Position numbers and translations under genes: made by a program | From: Curtobacterium sp. PhB115 | GTDB lineage: Bacteria; Actinomycetota; Actinomycetes; Actinomycetales; Microbacteriaceae | Direction: 5' to 3' | DNA length: 64,000 nt | Assembly: GCF_003752025.1 (NCBI RefSeq) | Contig: NZ_RJKR01000010.1 | Coordinates: forward strand, 211,732 to 275,731 | The notes under the pieces: generated by a model | The model's input: only the letters and a program-made list of their open reading frames with translations | What the model was told of the DNA's origin: nothing | Database searches by the model: none | Part shown: positions 33,976-41,879 of the stretch, in pieces | Position numbering within the stretch: the stretch's first letter is position 1 | Layout of the letters: every line of letters starts with the position of its first letter

Positions 33976-36786
33976 TCATCGGCGAGGGCCGTCCTCGAAG
34001 CCGAATCCGAAGCCGACGTCGTCGCCTCCGGACTGCGAGGGTGGTGGGGTGCTCTCAGCAGGTCTGTCCGCTGGCGGCGCACCGGTCCCGAAGCCGAGCG
34101 ACGACGCGTCGGCCCTCCCGGTGCTCACCCCGGCGAGGGCGTGCTCGACATCGGGCATCTCGTCGGCTGCGTCGCGGAGCCGGTCCAACACCTCGGGCAG
34201 ACGGTCACGGATCGAGTCCGCGATCGCGGTCCGCACCGAGTCGGGCGCGCCCGACCCGACGAACGCGACGACCTCTGCTGTCCCCGCGCTCGATCCGACC
34301 GGCGCCAGGACAACCCAGTGCCCTTGGATCGCGAGCGGGAGCCGTGCTCGCAAGCCACCGCCGAGCCGGATCGACGCGGGTGCGACGTCCGACGCGGCCG
34401 CGGAACCCGGCTCGGTCGCGATCACGAAACCCGCGGTGAACGGGGACCTGCTCGGACGGGCGCGGAGCGACAGCCCGGCGACGACGAGCGACCTCGCGTT
34501 GCGGCCCGAGATCGTCTGCATGGTGGTGAAGTCCGTCGGCCGGAACGCGAACGGGACACCGTCACGCATGACCCTGCCGTCGACGACCGTGACGGACGAC
34601 CTCTGGGACAGCAGTCCGCCGGACGGCATCCGCGCCACGAGGAACGACGCGAGGTACAGCAGAGCGAGCGGGATCCCGGGGCCGGCGATGAGCGCCACCA
34701 CGAGCGCCAGGAGGAAGTTCGCTTCGTTCAGCGGGCGACGAAGGTCCGCCGTGAACGACACGTTCGTCGTCAAGGGCTCGCCGGATCCGTCCGCTGACGC
34801 GATCCGGACGGGGAAGGTTCCGTTCACCGTCCCGTTCTGTGACTCGTCGAAGGTCAGGGTCACTTCCAGCGGTCGGCCGCTCTTCGACGCACGCACGCAC
34901 GTCGACGAGCTGTCGTGCGCCTCTGCTGTGACGGCGACGTCGCCGGTGTCCGACGGGGCGGCTGCGATCTTCGGTTCACCAGAGATCCAGGCGCACCCGG
35001 AACCGGTCACCCTGAGCACGGCGGTCGCGGAAGTCTCGCCGTCGAGGGTGCCGAAGTCGACGGAGTCGGTGACCTCGGGGAACTGCGATGGTGCGAGGAC
35101 CGACACCGGCACACGGACCACTGCCGGTGCCAGGGTCGTTCCCTCGTGGACCACGGTCGTCCCGTCGAGGACCGGAGCCGTCGTGAGGTCGAGGCGCATC
35201 TCAACGGTGCCGGCGCCGAGGTCGAGACCAGTCGGTTCCGCGGTGATCGGGCCGGAGAGGTGTTCCTTGTCGGCCGCGTCGAGCACCGTCTGACGATGCC
35301 CGGCCTCGTCCGCGAGGATTGCCGTCAGGGTTGCCGTTCCTCGTACCGACGACGGCGGCACTTCCTCGCCGTCACCGTCCGCGATGCCGAAGGTGCCGGG
35401 CCAGGCGTCCTGGAGGTGCACCCGCGCGGCGGACGATCCGGACCACGTCGGCACCAGGTCGCTCGAGATGTGGATGTTCGTCCGGGAGCGCTTGTCCGCT
35501 GACGTGCCGGCGGGGTCGATGAAGACGACCTTCCAGAGGCCGGCCCAAGCGGTGGCTCCGTCGGCGCGCGAGATGTCGATCGACACCGCGGAGTTCGACT
35601 CCCAGGTGTAGCTCGCCGTCCCGCCGGGGACTGCCACCCGGGCCTCGGTCCCGACGGCGGACCGAGGCAGTTGAACCGGTTTTCCGTCAGGTCCGACGAT
35701 GTCGACGTCGACGGCGTCGACATCAGCTGCGGCGAGCACGTGGACATCGGGAGTGGAGTCGTCGAGCACGAAGTCGTGCGCCTGATCGGTGCAGTACGAG
35801 ACCTGGCAGATGCCGGATTCCTGGGACAACGGCGCTTGGCCGGGCGTGCTCAGCGCATCGAACGCGAAGAGCAGGTTGTCGATGTCGGAAGCGAGCGTGA
35901 ACGAACCGGGGATCGGATCGTTGATGGAGCCGCACGTGGTCTTCGGCGACGCGCTGCTGCCCGTCGCGATCGCTTCCAGCTGCGCGAAGTCGTTGGCCGG
36001 TGCTCCAGACGACTCGAGACCGATCGCGAAGGTCGTGACGCCCGAGGAGCGGAGCTGGTCCGCGAGCCCGCCGGCCCGGCAGAGGTCCTTGTCCGCGGCG
36101 GCGGTCGCTTCGTCGACGCCGGACTGGGACGTCAGTTCGACGCCGGGCGCGAACGGCTTCGTCGTGCCGTAGGAGTCCTGCGCTGACTGCGTGCCCCGGA
36201 CGACGTACTCGGCCTTGCCGTCGGTGAACCAGGCGATGGCCTGACAGCTGGTGCCGCTCCGCGACGATGCGCGAGCAGCGAGGTCACCGCGTGCGCCGTC
36301 GAGCGCCGACCAGTAGTCGGTCTCGAAACCGTCGTCGGCGTCGGCGAGCCCGGCGACCGTGTCCGCAACCGTCGAGACGGACTTCCCGTCGAGCGCTGTC
36401 CAGCCACCGACGTCCGCGTAGTTCGTGCTGAAGCGCGCAACACGGACTGCGATGTCGGAGCCGGTCTGGTCCGCGAAGCGTCCGAGCTGTCGGACGAGGT
36501 ACTGCGCCGCCTGCACCCGGTCGTCGTCGGGGTCTGACTGCTTGAGGCTGCCACTGTCGTCCATCAACAGGAGCAGGTCTCCGGAGCCGCCCCCGGCGAT
36601 GCACCCGCCGAAGTCCGTCACGGCCGCATCCGGTGACGACGTGGTCGAGGTAGAAGCAGGCGTCGCTCCGGACGCCGGGGCGACGGCGCCGACGAACGGC
36701 GTGGCGACGACGGCTCCGGTGATGAACACCGCGGCGAGCGCGGTCATCAGGCGGCGCCCCGTGCGCCGGGACGTCGACTGGTTCAC
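33976..36786 (-). CDS. Exported vWA-domain membrane protein
   Basis: This is a 936-residue type I membrane protein. A signal peptide is visible (basic TSRRTGRR, then LMTALAAVFITGAVVATPFV). The extracellular vWA domain has LLLLMDDSGSLKQSD with an intact MIDAS (D77-x-S-x-S). Further beta-domains follow. A membrane helix lies near 690-715 (LLALVVALIAGPGIPLALLYLASFL). A cytoplasmic tail of about 215 residues ends in VGFGFGFEDGPRR. GTG 36786 is chosen because it overlaps the preceding stop in a GTGA arrangement; a GTG at 36801 lacks a site. It is likely the envelope sensor or adhesion part of the operon, with the tail passing a signal to cytoplasmic partners. That flow is inferred. Confidence 0.75.
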   Translation of the reverse strand: MNQSTSRRTGRRLMTALAAVFITGAVVATPFVGAVAPASGATPASTSTTSSPDAAVTDFGGCIAGGGSGDLLLLMDDSGSLKQSDPDDDRVQAAQYLVRQLGRFADQTGSDIAVRVARFSTNYADVGGWTALDGKSVSTVADTVAGLADADDGFETDYWSALDGARGDLAARASSRSGTSCQAIAWFTDGKAEYVVRGTQSAQDSYGTTKPFAPGVELTSQSGVDEATAAADKDLCRAGGLADQLRSSGVTTFAIGLESSGAPANDFAQLEAIATGSSASPKTTCGSINDPIPGSFTLASDIDNLLFAFDALSTPGQAPLSQESGICQVSYCTDQAHDFVLDDSTPDVHVLAAADVDAVDVDIVGPDGKPVQLPRSAVGTEARVAVPGGTASYTWESNSAVSIDISRADGATAWAGLWKVVFIDPAGTSADKRSRTNIHISSDLVPTWSGSSAARVHLQDAWPGTFGIADGDGEEVPPSSVRGTATLTAILADEAGHRQTVLDAADKEHLSGPITAEPTGLDLGAGTVEMRLDLTTAPVLDGTTVVHEGTTLAPAVVRVPVSVLAPSQFPEVTDSVDFGTLDGETSATAVLRVTGSGCAWISGEPKIAAAPSDTGDVAVTAEAHDSSSTCVRASKSGRPLEVTLTFDESQNGTVNGTFPVRIASADGSGEPLTTNVSFTADLRRPLNEANFLLALVVALIAGPGIPLALLYLASFLVARMPSGGLLSQRSSVTVVDGRVMRDGVPFAFRPTDFTTMQTISGRNARSLVVAGLSLRARPSRSPFTAGFVIATEPGSAAASDVAPASIRLGGGLRARLPLAIQGHWVVLAPVGSSAGTAEVVAFVGSGAPDSVRTAIADSIRDRLPEVLDRLRDAADEMPDVEHALAGVSTGRADASSLGFGTGAPPADRPAESTPPPSQSGGDDVGFGFGFEDGPRR

Positions 36787-37196
36787 AGGTGCCCGATCCA
36801 CTGTGCGATGCGGAGGGCTGCGAGGAGCACGCCGGCGACCAGGACGATGAGTGCAGCCCAGGAGGCGACGACACCCGCGGTGGTGGCTGCGTAGAACGGG
36901 CGTGCACGCGCGCTGGTGTCTCGCAGTCGGAAGAACGCGTACAACCCGATCCCGACCGGTCCGGCGAGCGCCCAGGCGATGATGGCCATCGCCGGCTGCG
37001 TTCCGAACACGACCGCGATGGCGATCGCGATGACGCCGACCGCGATGGCGATGTACAGGAGTCCCGCTGGAGTCCGAGCAACCGGGAGCTCCGCAGAGGT
37101 GACGGGGCCGTCGAACCCGGTCCCCGACGGATCCCGACGAGCGGATGCCCCTTGTTCCGTCGGACTCGAGAATCCGAACGGGTCGTCCGCGCTCAT
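36783..37196 (-). CDS. Small multi-pass membrane protein
   Basis: This is a 137-residue protein: a polar N-terminus of about 42 residues (SADDPFGFSSPTEQG...) followed by three or four membrane helices (LLYIAIAVGVIAIAIAVVFG; AIIAWALAGPVGIGLYAFF; TAGVVASWAALIVLVAGVLL). ATG 37196 has GGAGGA six bases upstream. The DPFGF near the N-terminus resembles the FG-type motif in other members of the cluster. The stop overlaps the start of the exported vWA gene by four bases. It may assemble with the vWA protein in the membrane. No family recognised. Confidence 0.65.
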   Translation of the reverse strand: MSADDPFGFSSPTEQGASARRDPSGTGFDGPVTSAELPVARTPAGLLYIAIAVGVIAIAIAVVFGTQPAMAIIAWALAGPVGIGLYAFFRLRDTSARARPFYAATTAGVVASWAALIVLVAGVLLAALRIAQWIGHL

Positions 37197-37266
37197 CGTG
37201 GTTCCTCCCCTGCGCATCGGTGCGCCGTGCGTGTCATGCGATCCCCCGTGGTCGTCCGCGGTCTGC

Positions 37267-37773
37267 TCAGTTGCCAGACGACACGATTGCGATGAAGAAG
37301 AGGATGTTGAACGGTAGCGCGATGTAGCCGAGGATCAGCGCCGCGAGTGCGATGCCGCTGCCGCGCTGCGGACGCGTCCGGCACTGCCACCGCGCGATGT
37401 GTCCGAAGACGACGGCGAGCCACCCTGCGCCGAGCAGGGAGACGATCAGCGCCGCGATGGCCAAGCCGTTGGTCCCCGGTGCGCCGACCCTGCGCGCCGC
37501 GGGTGCGTGGACGGGGGCCGCGTACTGCGGCGTCGGCCGGAACGCAGGCCGCTGCGGCGCGGACGGCGGCGACTGCGTCGGGTACTTCGGTGCCGCCGCT
37601 GGTCGCTGGACCGGCTTCGGCGGGCGAGTCGCCGTCTGCGCACGTGGCGGAGCGCCTGCGCCCGCTGGTGTGCTCCCGACAGGAGCCGGTGCATCGCGGA
37701 GCGCGGTGCCGCACACCGAGCAGAACCTCATGTCCGAAGGCGCAGTGGTGGCGCACTCAGGGCATTGCTTCAC
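37267..37773 (-). CDS. Zinc-ribbon, DUF4190-like membrane protein; first gene of the operon
   Basis: This is a 168-residue protein. It starts with a C2C2 zinc ribbon (KQCPECATTAPSDMRFCSVC), continues with a Pro/Ala-rich linker of about 75 residues, and ends in two membrane helices (LAIAALIVSLLGAGWLAVVF; IALAALILGYIALPFNILFF) of the DUF4190 type. GTG 37773 is chosen because GAGGAG lies five bases upstream; the open frame to 37842 has no start signal and would precede the ribbon. It is first in the minus-strand nine-gene series. A palindromic candidate operator lies 23-51 bases upstream of its start. It probably links the membrane to cytoplasmic partners; function unknown. Confidence 0.68.
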   Translation of the reverse strand: MKQCPECATTAPSDMRFCSVCGTALRDAPAPVGSTPAGAGAPPRAQTATRPPKPVQRPAAAPKYPTQSPPSAPQRPAFRPTPQYAAPVHAPAARRVGAPGTNGLAIAALIVSLLGAGWLAVVFGHIARWQCRTRPQRGSGIALAALILGYIALPFNILFFIAIVSSGN

Positions 37774-37795
37774 AGAGACTCCTCGGGGACGGATG

Positions 37796-37824
37796 TGTCC
37801 TGATCCTGACACGTACTCAGGACA
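37796..37824. promoter_or_regulatory. Candidate operator upstream of the GTPase/tubulin operon
   Basis: An 8-bp inverted repeat (TGTCCTGA and TCAGGACA, 13 bases apart) lies just upstream of the first gene's ribosome-binding site. TCCTGA occurs twice in tandem (37798-37809), and TCAGGA follows at 37817-37822, giving three half-sites. Centre-to-centre spacing of the outer pair is 21 bases, two helical turns, which fits a dimeric repressor. The regulator is unknown. Confidence 0.45.
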
Positions 37825-37917
37825 TTCCGCGCTCCTCGACACGCCCCCCGATCGGGTTGAGGCGGTGAGTGCGCGAGAAGTGCGGGAAACCGACGGTCGG
37901 ATCGTGCCGGACGGAAC

Positions 37918-38851
37918 TCACCACGTCAACACGAACCGCCCCCGCGTCCCCCCAGCCTCCAACCGCTCATGCGCCTCCGCAGCCCGCGAGGCAGGCAACA
38001 CCTCCGCCACCCGCGGCGTCAACGTCCCACTCTCCACCGCATGCCGCAGCTGCTCGAGCTTGTCGAACGACCGGTACTCCGAGAACACCGCGACCTGCTC
38101 GAACCGGATCCCCCGCGAGCCGTCCCCCGACCACCCCCGCACGTCCAGGAACACTCCCCCGTCCCGAACAGCGTCCACCACGACAGACCGCTGCACCGCA
38201 GCATCGGCGAGCGCATCGACCCCGCCCGGCACGAGCTCACGGACCGCGGCAGCGAACCCATCACCACGCGGCACGATGTGCGCCGGCCCGAGCGACCGAA
38301 CCAGCGCCTCGTCCGCCGGAGCAGCATCAGCGATGACGGTCAGCCCAGCGGCGACGGCCAGCTGCACCACGTAGTTCCCGAGCAGCCCCGCAGCCCCGGT
38401 CACGGCGAGCGTGTCCCCACGCGACAGCCCGGCGAGCGACAGGATCTGCAGCGCGGTCAGCCCGTTCATCGGCACGGTCGAGGCAGCGAGCAGCGACGTC
38501 CCGCGCGGCACCCGCGTGAACGACCCCACCGGTGCCACGAGCTCCTGCACGTACGCTCCGCCGTGCGTGCTGAGCGGCAACGCGATCGCCATGACCTCGT
38601 CGCCGACTGACCACCCGGTGACGTCGGGCCCGACCTCGTCGATGACGCCGGCGGCGTCCATCCCCGGCACGTACGGCGGCGAGGCCTGCGAGCTGTCCCG
38701 CTGCCCGGCACGCACCCCCCGTGTCGGTCGGGTTCACGGCGAACGCCTGCACCCGGATCCGCACGGACCCCGCACCGGCGTGCGGCTCCGGCACCTCGTG
38801 GACGGCGAGGGCCTCCGGCCCTCCGAACTGTTCGACTCCGACGACCTGCAT
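37918..38851 (-). pseudogene. Quinone oxidoreductase-like MDR protein, frameshifted by an extra G
   Basis: This resembles a zinc-independent medium-chain dehydrogenase/quinone reductase (NADP-binding). The N-terminal frame (MQVVGVEQFGGPEALAV to FAVNPTDT) and the downstream frame (VRAGQRDSSQASPPYVPGMD onward, with GVIDEVGPDVTGW and VTGAAGLLGNYVVQLA) belong together but are out of register. They part at a run of six Gs on the minus strand (plus 38717-38722). Removing one G restores a continuous roughly 311-residue protein. It is either a real inactivating mutation, a phase-variable tract, or a sequencing/assembly error. TAGACC sits six bases before the ATG, a leaderless-type arrangement. Its 3' end lies 144 bases upstream of the zinc-ribbon gene of the big operon, on the same strand. 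Confidence 0.8.
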
Positions 38852-38904
38852 CCTCCCGGTCTACGCGCACGTTGCTTGATGCAATCTGACGCGACCCAGG
38901 ATCG

Positions 38905-38944
38905 GACGGGAGGCCCGGCACCACCCCGCCACGGGCCTCCAGTC
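38905..38944. repeat. Intergenic palindrome, GGACTGGAGGC family
   Basis: Arms GACGGGAGGCCCG and CGGGCCTCCAGTC (13 bp, one mismatch) flank a 14-base loop in the divergent region between the oxidoreductase and the 38990 gene. Compared with the copy at 20391 the T/G mismatch lies in the opposite arm, so the element is in reverse orientation. At a divergent promoter region a terminator role is unlikely. Confidence 0.6.
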
Positions 38945-38989
38945 AGGACACGGTGACGTCCACCGCCCGCGGTGCGCCATGCTGGCAGC

Positions 38990-39562
38990 GTGCGTCTCGA
39001 CGAACTCCTCACGCGGTCCGACGGTCCGGCGATCGCCGAGGAGCTCGCCGCCCTCCGCCGCCCGGCCCGGTACGTCCTCGAGGGCATCCACCAGGAGTCC
39101 CGGCAGAAGTTCTGGCAGTTCCGCGTCGACGTCGACGAGGCCGCGCAGACCTGGACCTTGGTCCGCCAGCGCGCCAAGCCGGTCTCCTACCGCGACGGGG
39201 TGCTGCACGACCCCGACGACGGTCCGCACGAGGTCTCGTTCGCCCAGAGCACGGTCTCGTCTCCCGTCGTCCGGATGGCCGTGCCCGACCTGATGCTCCG
39301 ATGGGGTCGCGGCCCCGAGAGCTTCCACCCGATCCTGGTCCAGCACATCGGCGAGCACTCGATCCTGGTGACCTTCGAGCACCGCGGGGACCCGGCGACC
39401 CGCGCGACACTGGTGATCGACGAACGCGACGGCATCGCCCGTCGCTTGTCGGAGTACGGCGAGGACACGATCATCACGAGTGTGCGGACCGCCGAGCCGG
39501 ACGAGGTCCTGCCCCGCGCCCGCTTCGCTCCGCTGACGGACTGGATCCGGCCGCAGTACTGA
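38990..39562 (+). CDS. Conserved protein of unknown function (about 190 residues)
   Basis: I do not recognise a family for this cytoplasmic-looking protein. It begins VRLDELLTRSDGPAIAEELA and is otherwise beta-rich (FWQFRVDVDEAAQTWTLV, SILVTFEHRGDPATRATLVI), ending at DWIRPQY. There are no membrane segments, cysteine clusters or nucleotide-binding loops. GTG 38990 is preferred because CATGCT lies six bases upstream, as in other leaderless starts here; GTG 38972 is an in-frame alternative without signals. A 48-bp palindromic repeat follows directly after the stop and separates it from the convergent GmrSD-like gene. Function unknown. Confidence 0.6.
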   Translation: MRLDELLTRSDGPAIAEELAALRRPARYVLEGIHQESRQKFWQFRVDVDEAAQTWTLVRQRAKPVSYRDGVLHDPDDGPHEVSFAQSTVSSPVVRMAVPDLMLRWGRGPESFHPILVQHIGEHSILVTFEHRGDPATRATLVIDERDGIARRLSEYGEDTIITSVRTAEPDEVLPRARFAPLTDWIRPQY

Positions 39563-39567
39563 GGCGT

Positions 39568-39615
39568 TGACGGTTCCGGTTCACGATCCCCGACGATCGC
39601 GAACCAGAACCGTCA
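39568..39615. repeat. 48-bp palindromic repeat, copy 1 (bidirectional terminator)
   Basis: Arms TGACGGTTCCGGTTC and GAACCAGAACCGTCA (15 bp, one G-T-compatible mismatch) surround an inner CGATC/GATCG stem. It lies between convergent genes. Near-identical copies occur at 47225-47272 and 57964-58011. Confidence 0.8.
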
Positions 39616-39656
39616 GCGCTCCGGAACGAGAACACCGCCGCTCGCCCGATCCCGAC

Positions 39657-41726
39657 TCACCCATCGACGAGCCCGTCGACGGGGCCGTCGACGAAGCCGT
39701 CGATCAGGCCGATCCGCACCGCGAGCGCAGCGGTGGACAGCCGATCCCGAGCGCGTGCGACGCCGCTCGACGAGAACACGAGTCCCTCGGCTTCCAGGAC
39801 GGCCCGGGGATCGCGGCAGTCCGAGGGATCCGGCCAGCGGAACCCCGGAGCCACCGTGCCGCTCCCCTGCAGGACCCGGTGCGTCCCGTGGATGTGGGTC
39901 CCCGCCAGGTGCACGCCGAGCGCAGCGGGGTGCGTGCCGATGAGGGCCGCGAGGTCACCGTACGACGTCCAGCGCCCCGCCGGGATCGCCGTGATCGCTC
40001 GGTGCACGACCGACCAGTCCCGGCGGCCGCCGACCGCCCGGGCGCGCTCGTTCGGGCCGGTCCACTGGCGGGTGATGCGGTCGGCGAACCACTCGCTCCG
40101 CGCCAGGATCTGCGTTCGAGCCCACACCGGCGCATCGAGCACCAGCCGGTTGAGGGCGGTGAAGCTGCTCTGCCGGTACTCCGTCTGCTTCTCGGAGAAC
40201 GGGCGGTTGCCGAGCGTCGCGTTGTACCCGGTGAGCGTCAGGTTGCCGAGCGAGTGGACGAGTCGTTCGTGCACGGCGTCGACGGATTCCCCGTCGAGGT
40301 CTGCGGCGAGCGTTGCCCGCCAGTCCGGGGTCAGCGTCTGCGGCAGGACGTGCTCGATGGTGGACCGTTCGACGTCGATCGGCTCGTTGGGGTTCAGCTC
40401 CTCCTGCACCCACTTCAGGATGAGCTTCTGCTGGTTGCGGAGCCCGCGCAGGTAGAACGGCTGCGTCCGGATCGCTTCGCGGACCTGATCGTCGGTCGCG
40501 AAGTGCTTCCGGCCGGTGGAGAAGTAGTCGAGCAGCACCTGGTCGACGGGTCGGTCGTCGAGTTCCCCGCAGGCCTGCAGGATGATCCGGTTGAGTCCCT
40601 GGCCCGGACGTCCGACGAGGGTGCGCCGGACGAGGTACGCCTCGAGGGTCGCGAGCGCCCCGGCGACCTCGGCCGAGGTACTGGTTCCGGCCGCGCGACG
40701 GGACAGCAGCCGCAGGGTGAGCGGGACGGTCGTGGTGGAGGACCACTCGGCGAGGTGTCGCAGGTGCTTCCGGACGGCCGGGTCCGACTCCTGCGACGGA
40801 TCCCGGATGCGCATGAGGTGCTCGGACAGCCGGCTGAACCGTTCGATCTCGGCCAGGATCTGCTCGTCGTCCATCGCCGCCAGGCGCGCCTGCTGCGAGC
40901 TGTAGATGTCGCCCTGTTTCAGCAGTGGTTCCTCGGCCACGGCGTCCAACCAGAAGAGCAACTCGAGGTCGTTCACGCTGAGCCGACGCTGCATCGGCAG
41001 CCACCACGACGAGTAGGCCGACTCGCCTCGGTGCCCGAGTCGCATGAAGAGGTCGTTGCGCACCAGGTCGCCCTGCGTCAGCCGCATCCCCGTGTTGTTG
41101 AGGGACTCGAAGATCCGGTAGACGTTGTCCTCGTCCTTCGCGGTGATCGAGACGAAGACCAGACCCCCGAGGACGGCGTCGCGGGTCAGTTCGAGGTCGT
41201 CGACCCGGCCGAGCTCGCGTCGGAAGTACGTGTACGCGTCGCGGACGCCGGACACCGACGCGTCGGGCTCGTCCGGCAGGTCGGCGCCGCCGTCGACCAC
41301 GCTGCGGTACGCATCGCGGTCAGCCTGGGTCGGCAGGAGCTTGAGGCGGGCGTCGCCGGGCTTGAATCGATCGGCGACGTACTGCTCGTGGATGCTCTCG
41401 GCGAGCACGGGCCACTCCGGGCGGCGCTCCCGGAACGTGTCGCGCACGGCGCAGAGCAGGATCGAGAGCGTCGTCAACCGCTGCTGACCGTCGACCACGA
41501 GGAACTCCATGCCGGTCGGGACGATCGTGCCGGTCGAGAACACGAGCGACCCGGTGAAGTGCGTGGCTCCGGGATCGGTGCGTCGGGTCTCGCTGAGTTC
41601 CAGCACGTCGGCCCAGAGCCGCTCGCGCTGGCGGGATTCCCACGCGTAGGGCCGCTGGTAGAGCGGGACGAGGTACTGCTTCGGTCCTCCGAACAGCTCT
41701 TGCAGCGTGGTCTCACGGACGTCCAT
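39657..41726 (-). CDS. GmrSD-like DUF262/DUF1524 protein fused to an alkyltransferase-like (ATL) domain
   Basis: This is a 689-residue multi-domain protein. The N-terminal DUF262 (ParB-like NTPase) has the LVVDGQQRLTTLSILL motif (DGQQR 79-83). The middle DUF1524 HNH domain shows IEHVLPQTLTPDW and HSLGNLTLTGYN. The C-terminal 85 or so residues (568-655) resemble the DNA-binding domain of O6-alkylguanine-DNA alkyltransferase: HRAITAIPAGRWTSYGDLAA and GTHRVLQGSG. The alkyl-acceptor cysteine of PCHR is replaced (GTHRV), so this is an alkyltransferase-like reader without repair activity. DUF262-DUF1524 enzymes restrict modified (glucosylated) phage DNA; the ATL part suggests recognition of bulky or alkylated bases (inference). 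A Val-Asp-Gly repeat tail ends the protein. ATG 41726 is chosen over an upstream TTG. Confidence 0.8.
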   Translation of the reverse strand: MDVRETTLQELFGGPKQYLVPLYQRPYAWESRQRERLWADVLELSETRRTDPGATHFTGSLVFSTGTIVPTGMEFLVVDGQQRLTTLSILLCAVRDTFRERRPEWPVLAESIHEQYVADRFKPGDARLKLLPTQADRDAYRSVVDGGADLPDEPDASVSGVRDAYTYFRRELGRVDDLELTRDAVLGGLVFVSITAKDEDNVYRIFESLNNTGMRLTQGDLVRNDLFMRLGHRGESAYSSWWLPMQRRLSVNDLELLFWLDAVAEEPLLKQGDIYSSQQARLAAMDDEQILAEIERFSRLSEHLMRIRDPSQESDPAVRKHLRHLAEWSSTTTVPLTLRLLSRRAAGTSTSAEVAGALATLEAYLVRRTLVGRPGQGLNRIILQACGELDDRPVDQVLLDYFSTGRKHFATDDQVREAIRTQPFYLRGLRNQQKLILKWVQEELNPNEPIDVERSTIEHVLPQTLTPDWRATLAADLDGESVDAVHERLVHSLGNLTLTGYNATLGNRPFSEKQTEYRQSSFTALNRLVLDAPVWARTQILARSEWFADRITRQWTGPNERARAVGGRRDWSVVHRAITAIPAGRWTSYGDLAALIGTHPAALGVHLAGTHIHGTHRVLQGSGTVAPGFRWPDPSDCRDPRAVLEAEGLVFSSSGVARARDRLSTAALAVRIGLIDGFVDGPVDGLVDG

Positions 41727-41879
41727 CCGGCGAGCCAAGCAGAGCGTCGTCGAAATCTGAAGTCACGGATATCGGCGATGCTGCATGACCGGCGGCTGCG
41801 TCCGCATCCCCCGATCGGAGGATGCAGCACCACCGCCCCCACCGATCCCCCGCGGCACCCCACCGGCCAGGCTGGACCC

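Noticed and set aside
39567..41879. Long plus-strand open frame running through the GmrSD-like region into the ABC ATPase
   Set aside because: It is the antisense of the real minus-strand gene, Arg/Pro/Asp-rich, without family features; the ATPase proper starts at 41880.
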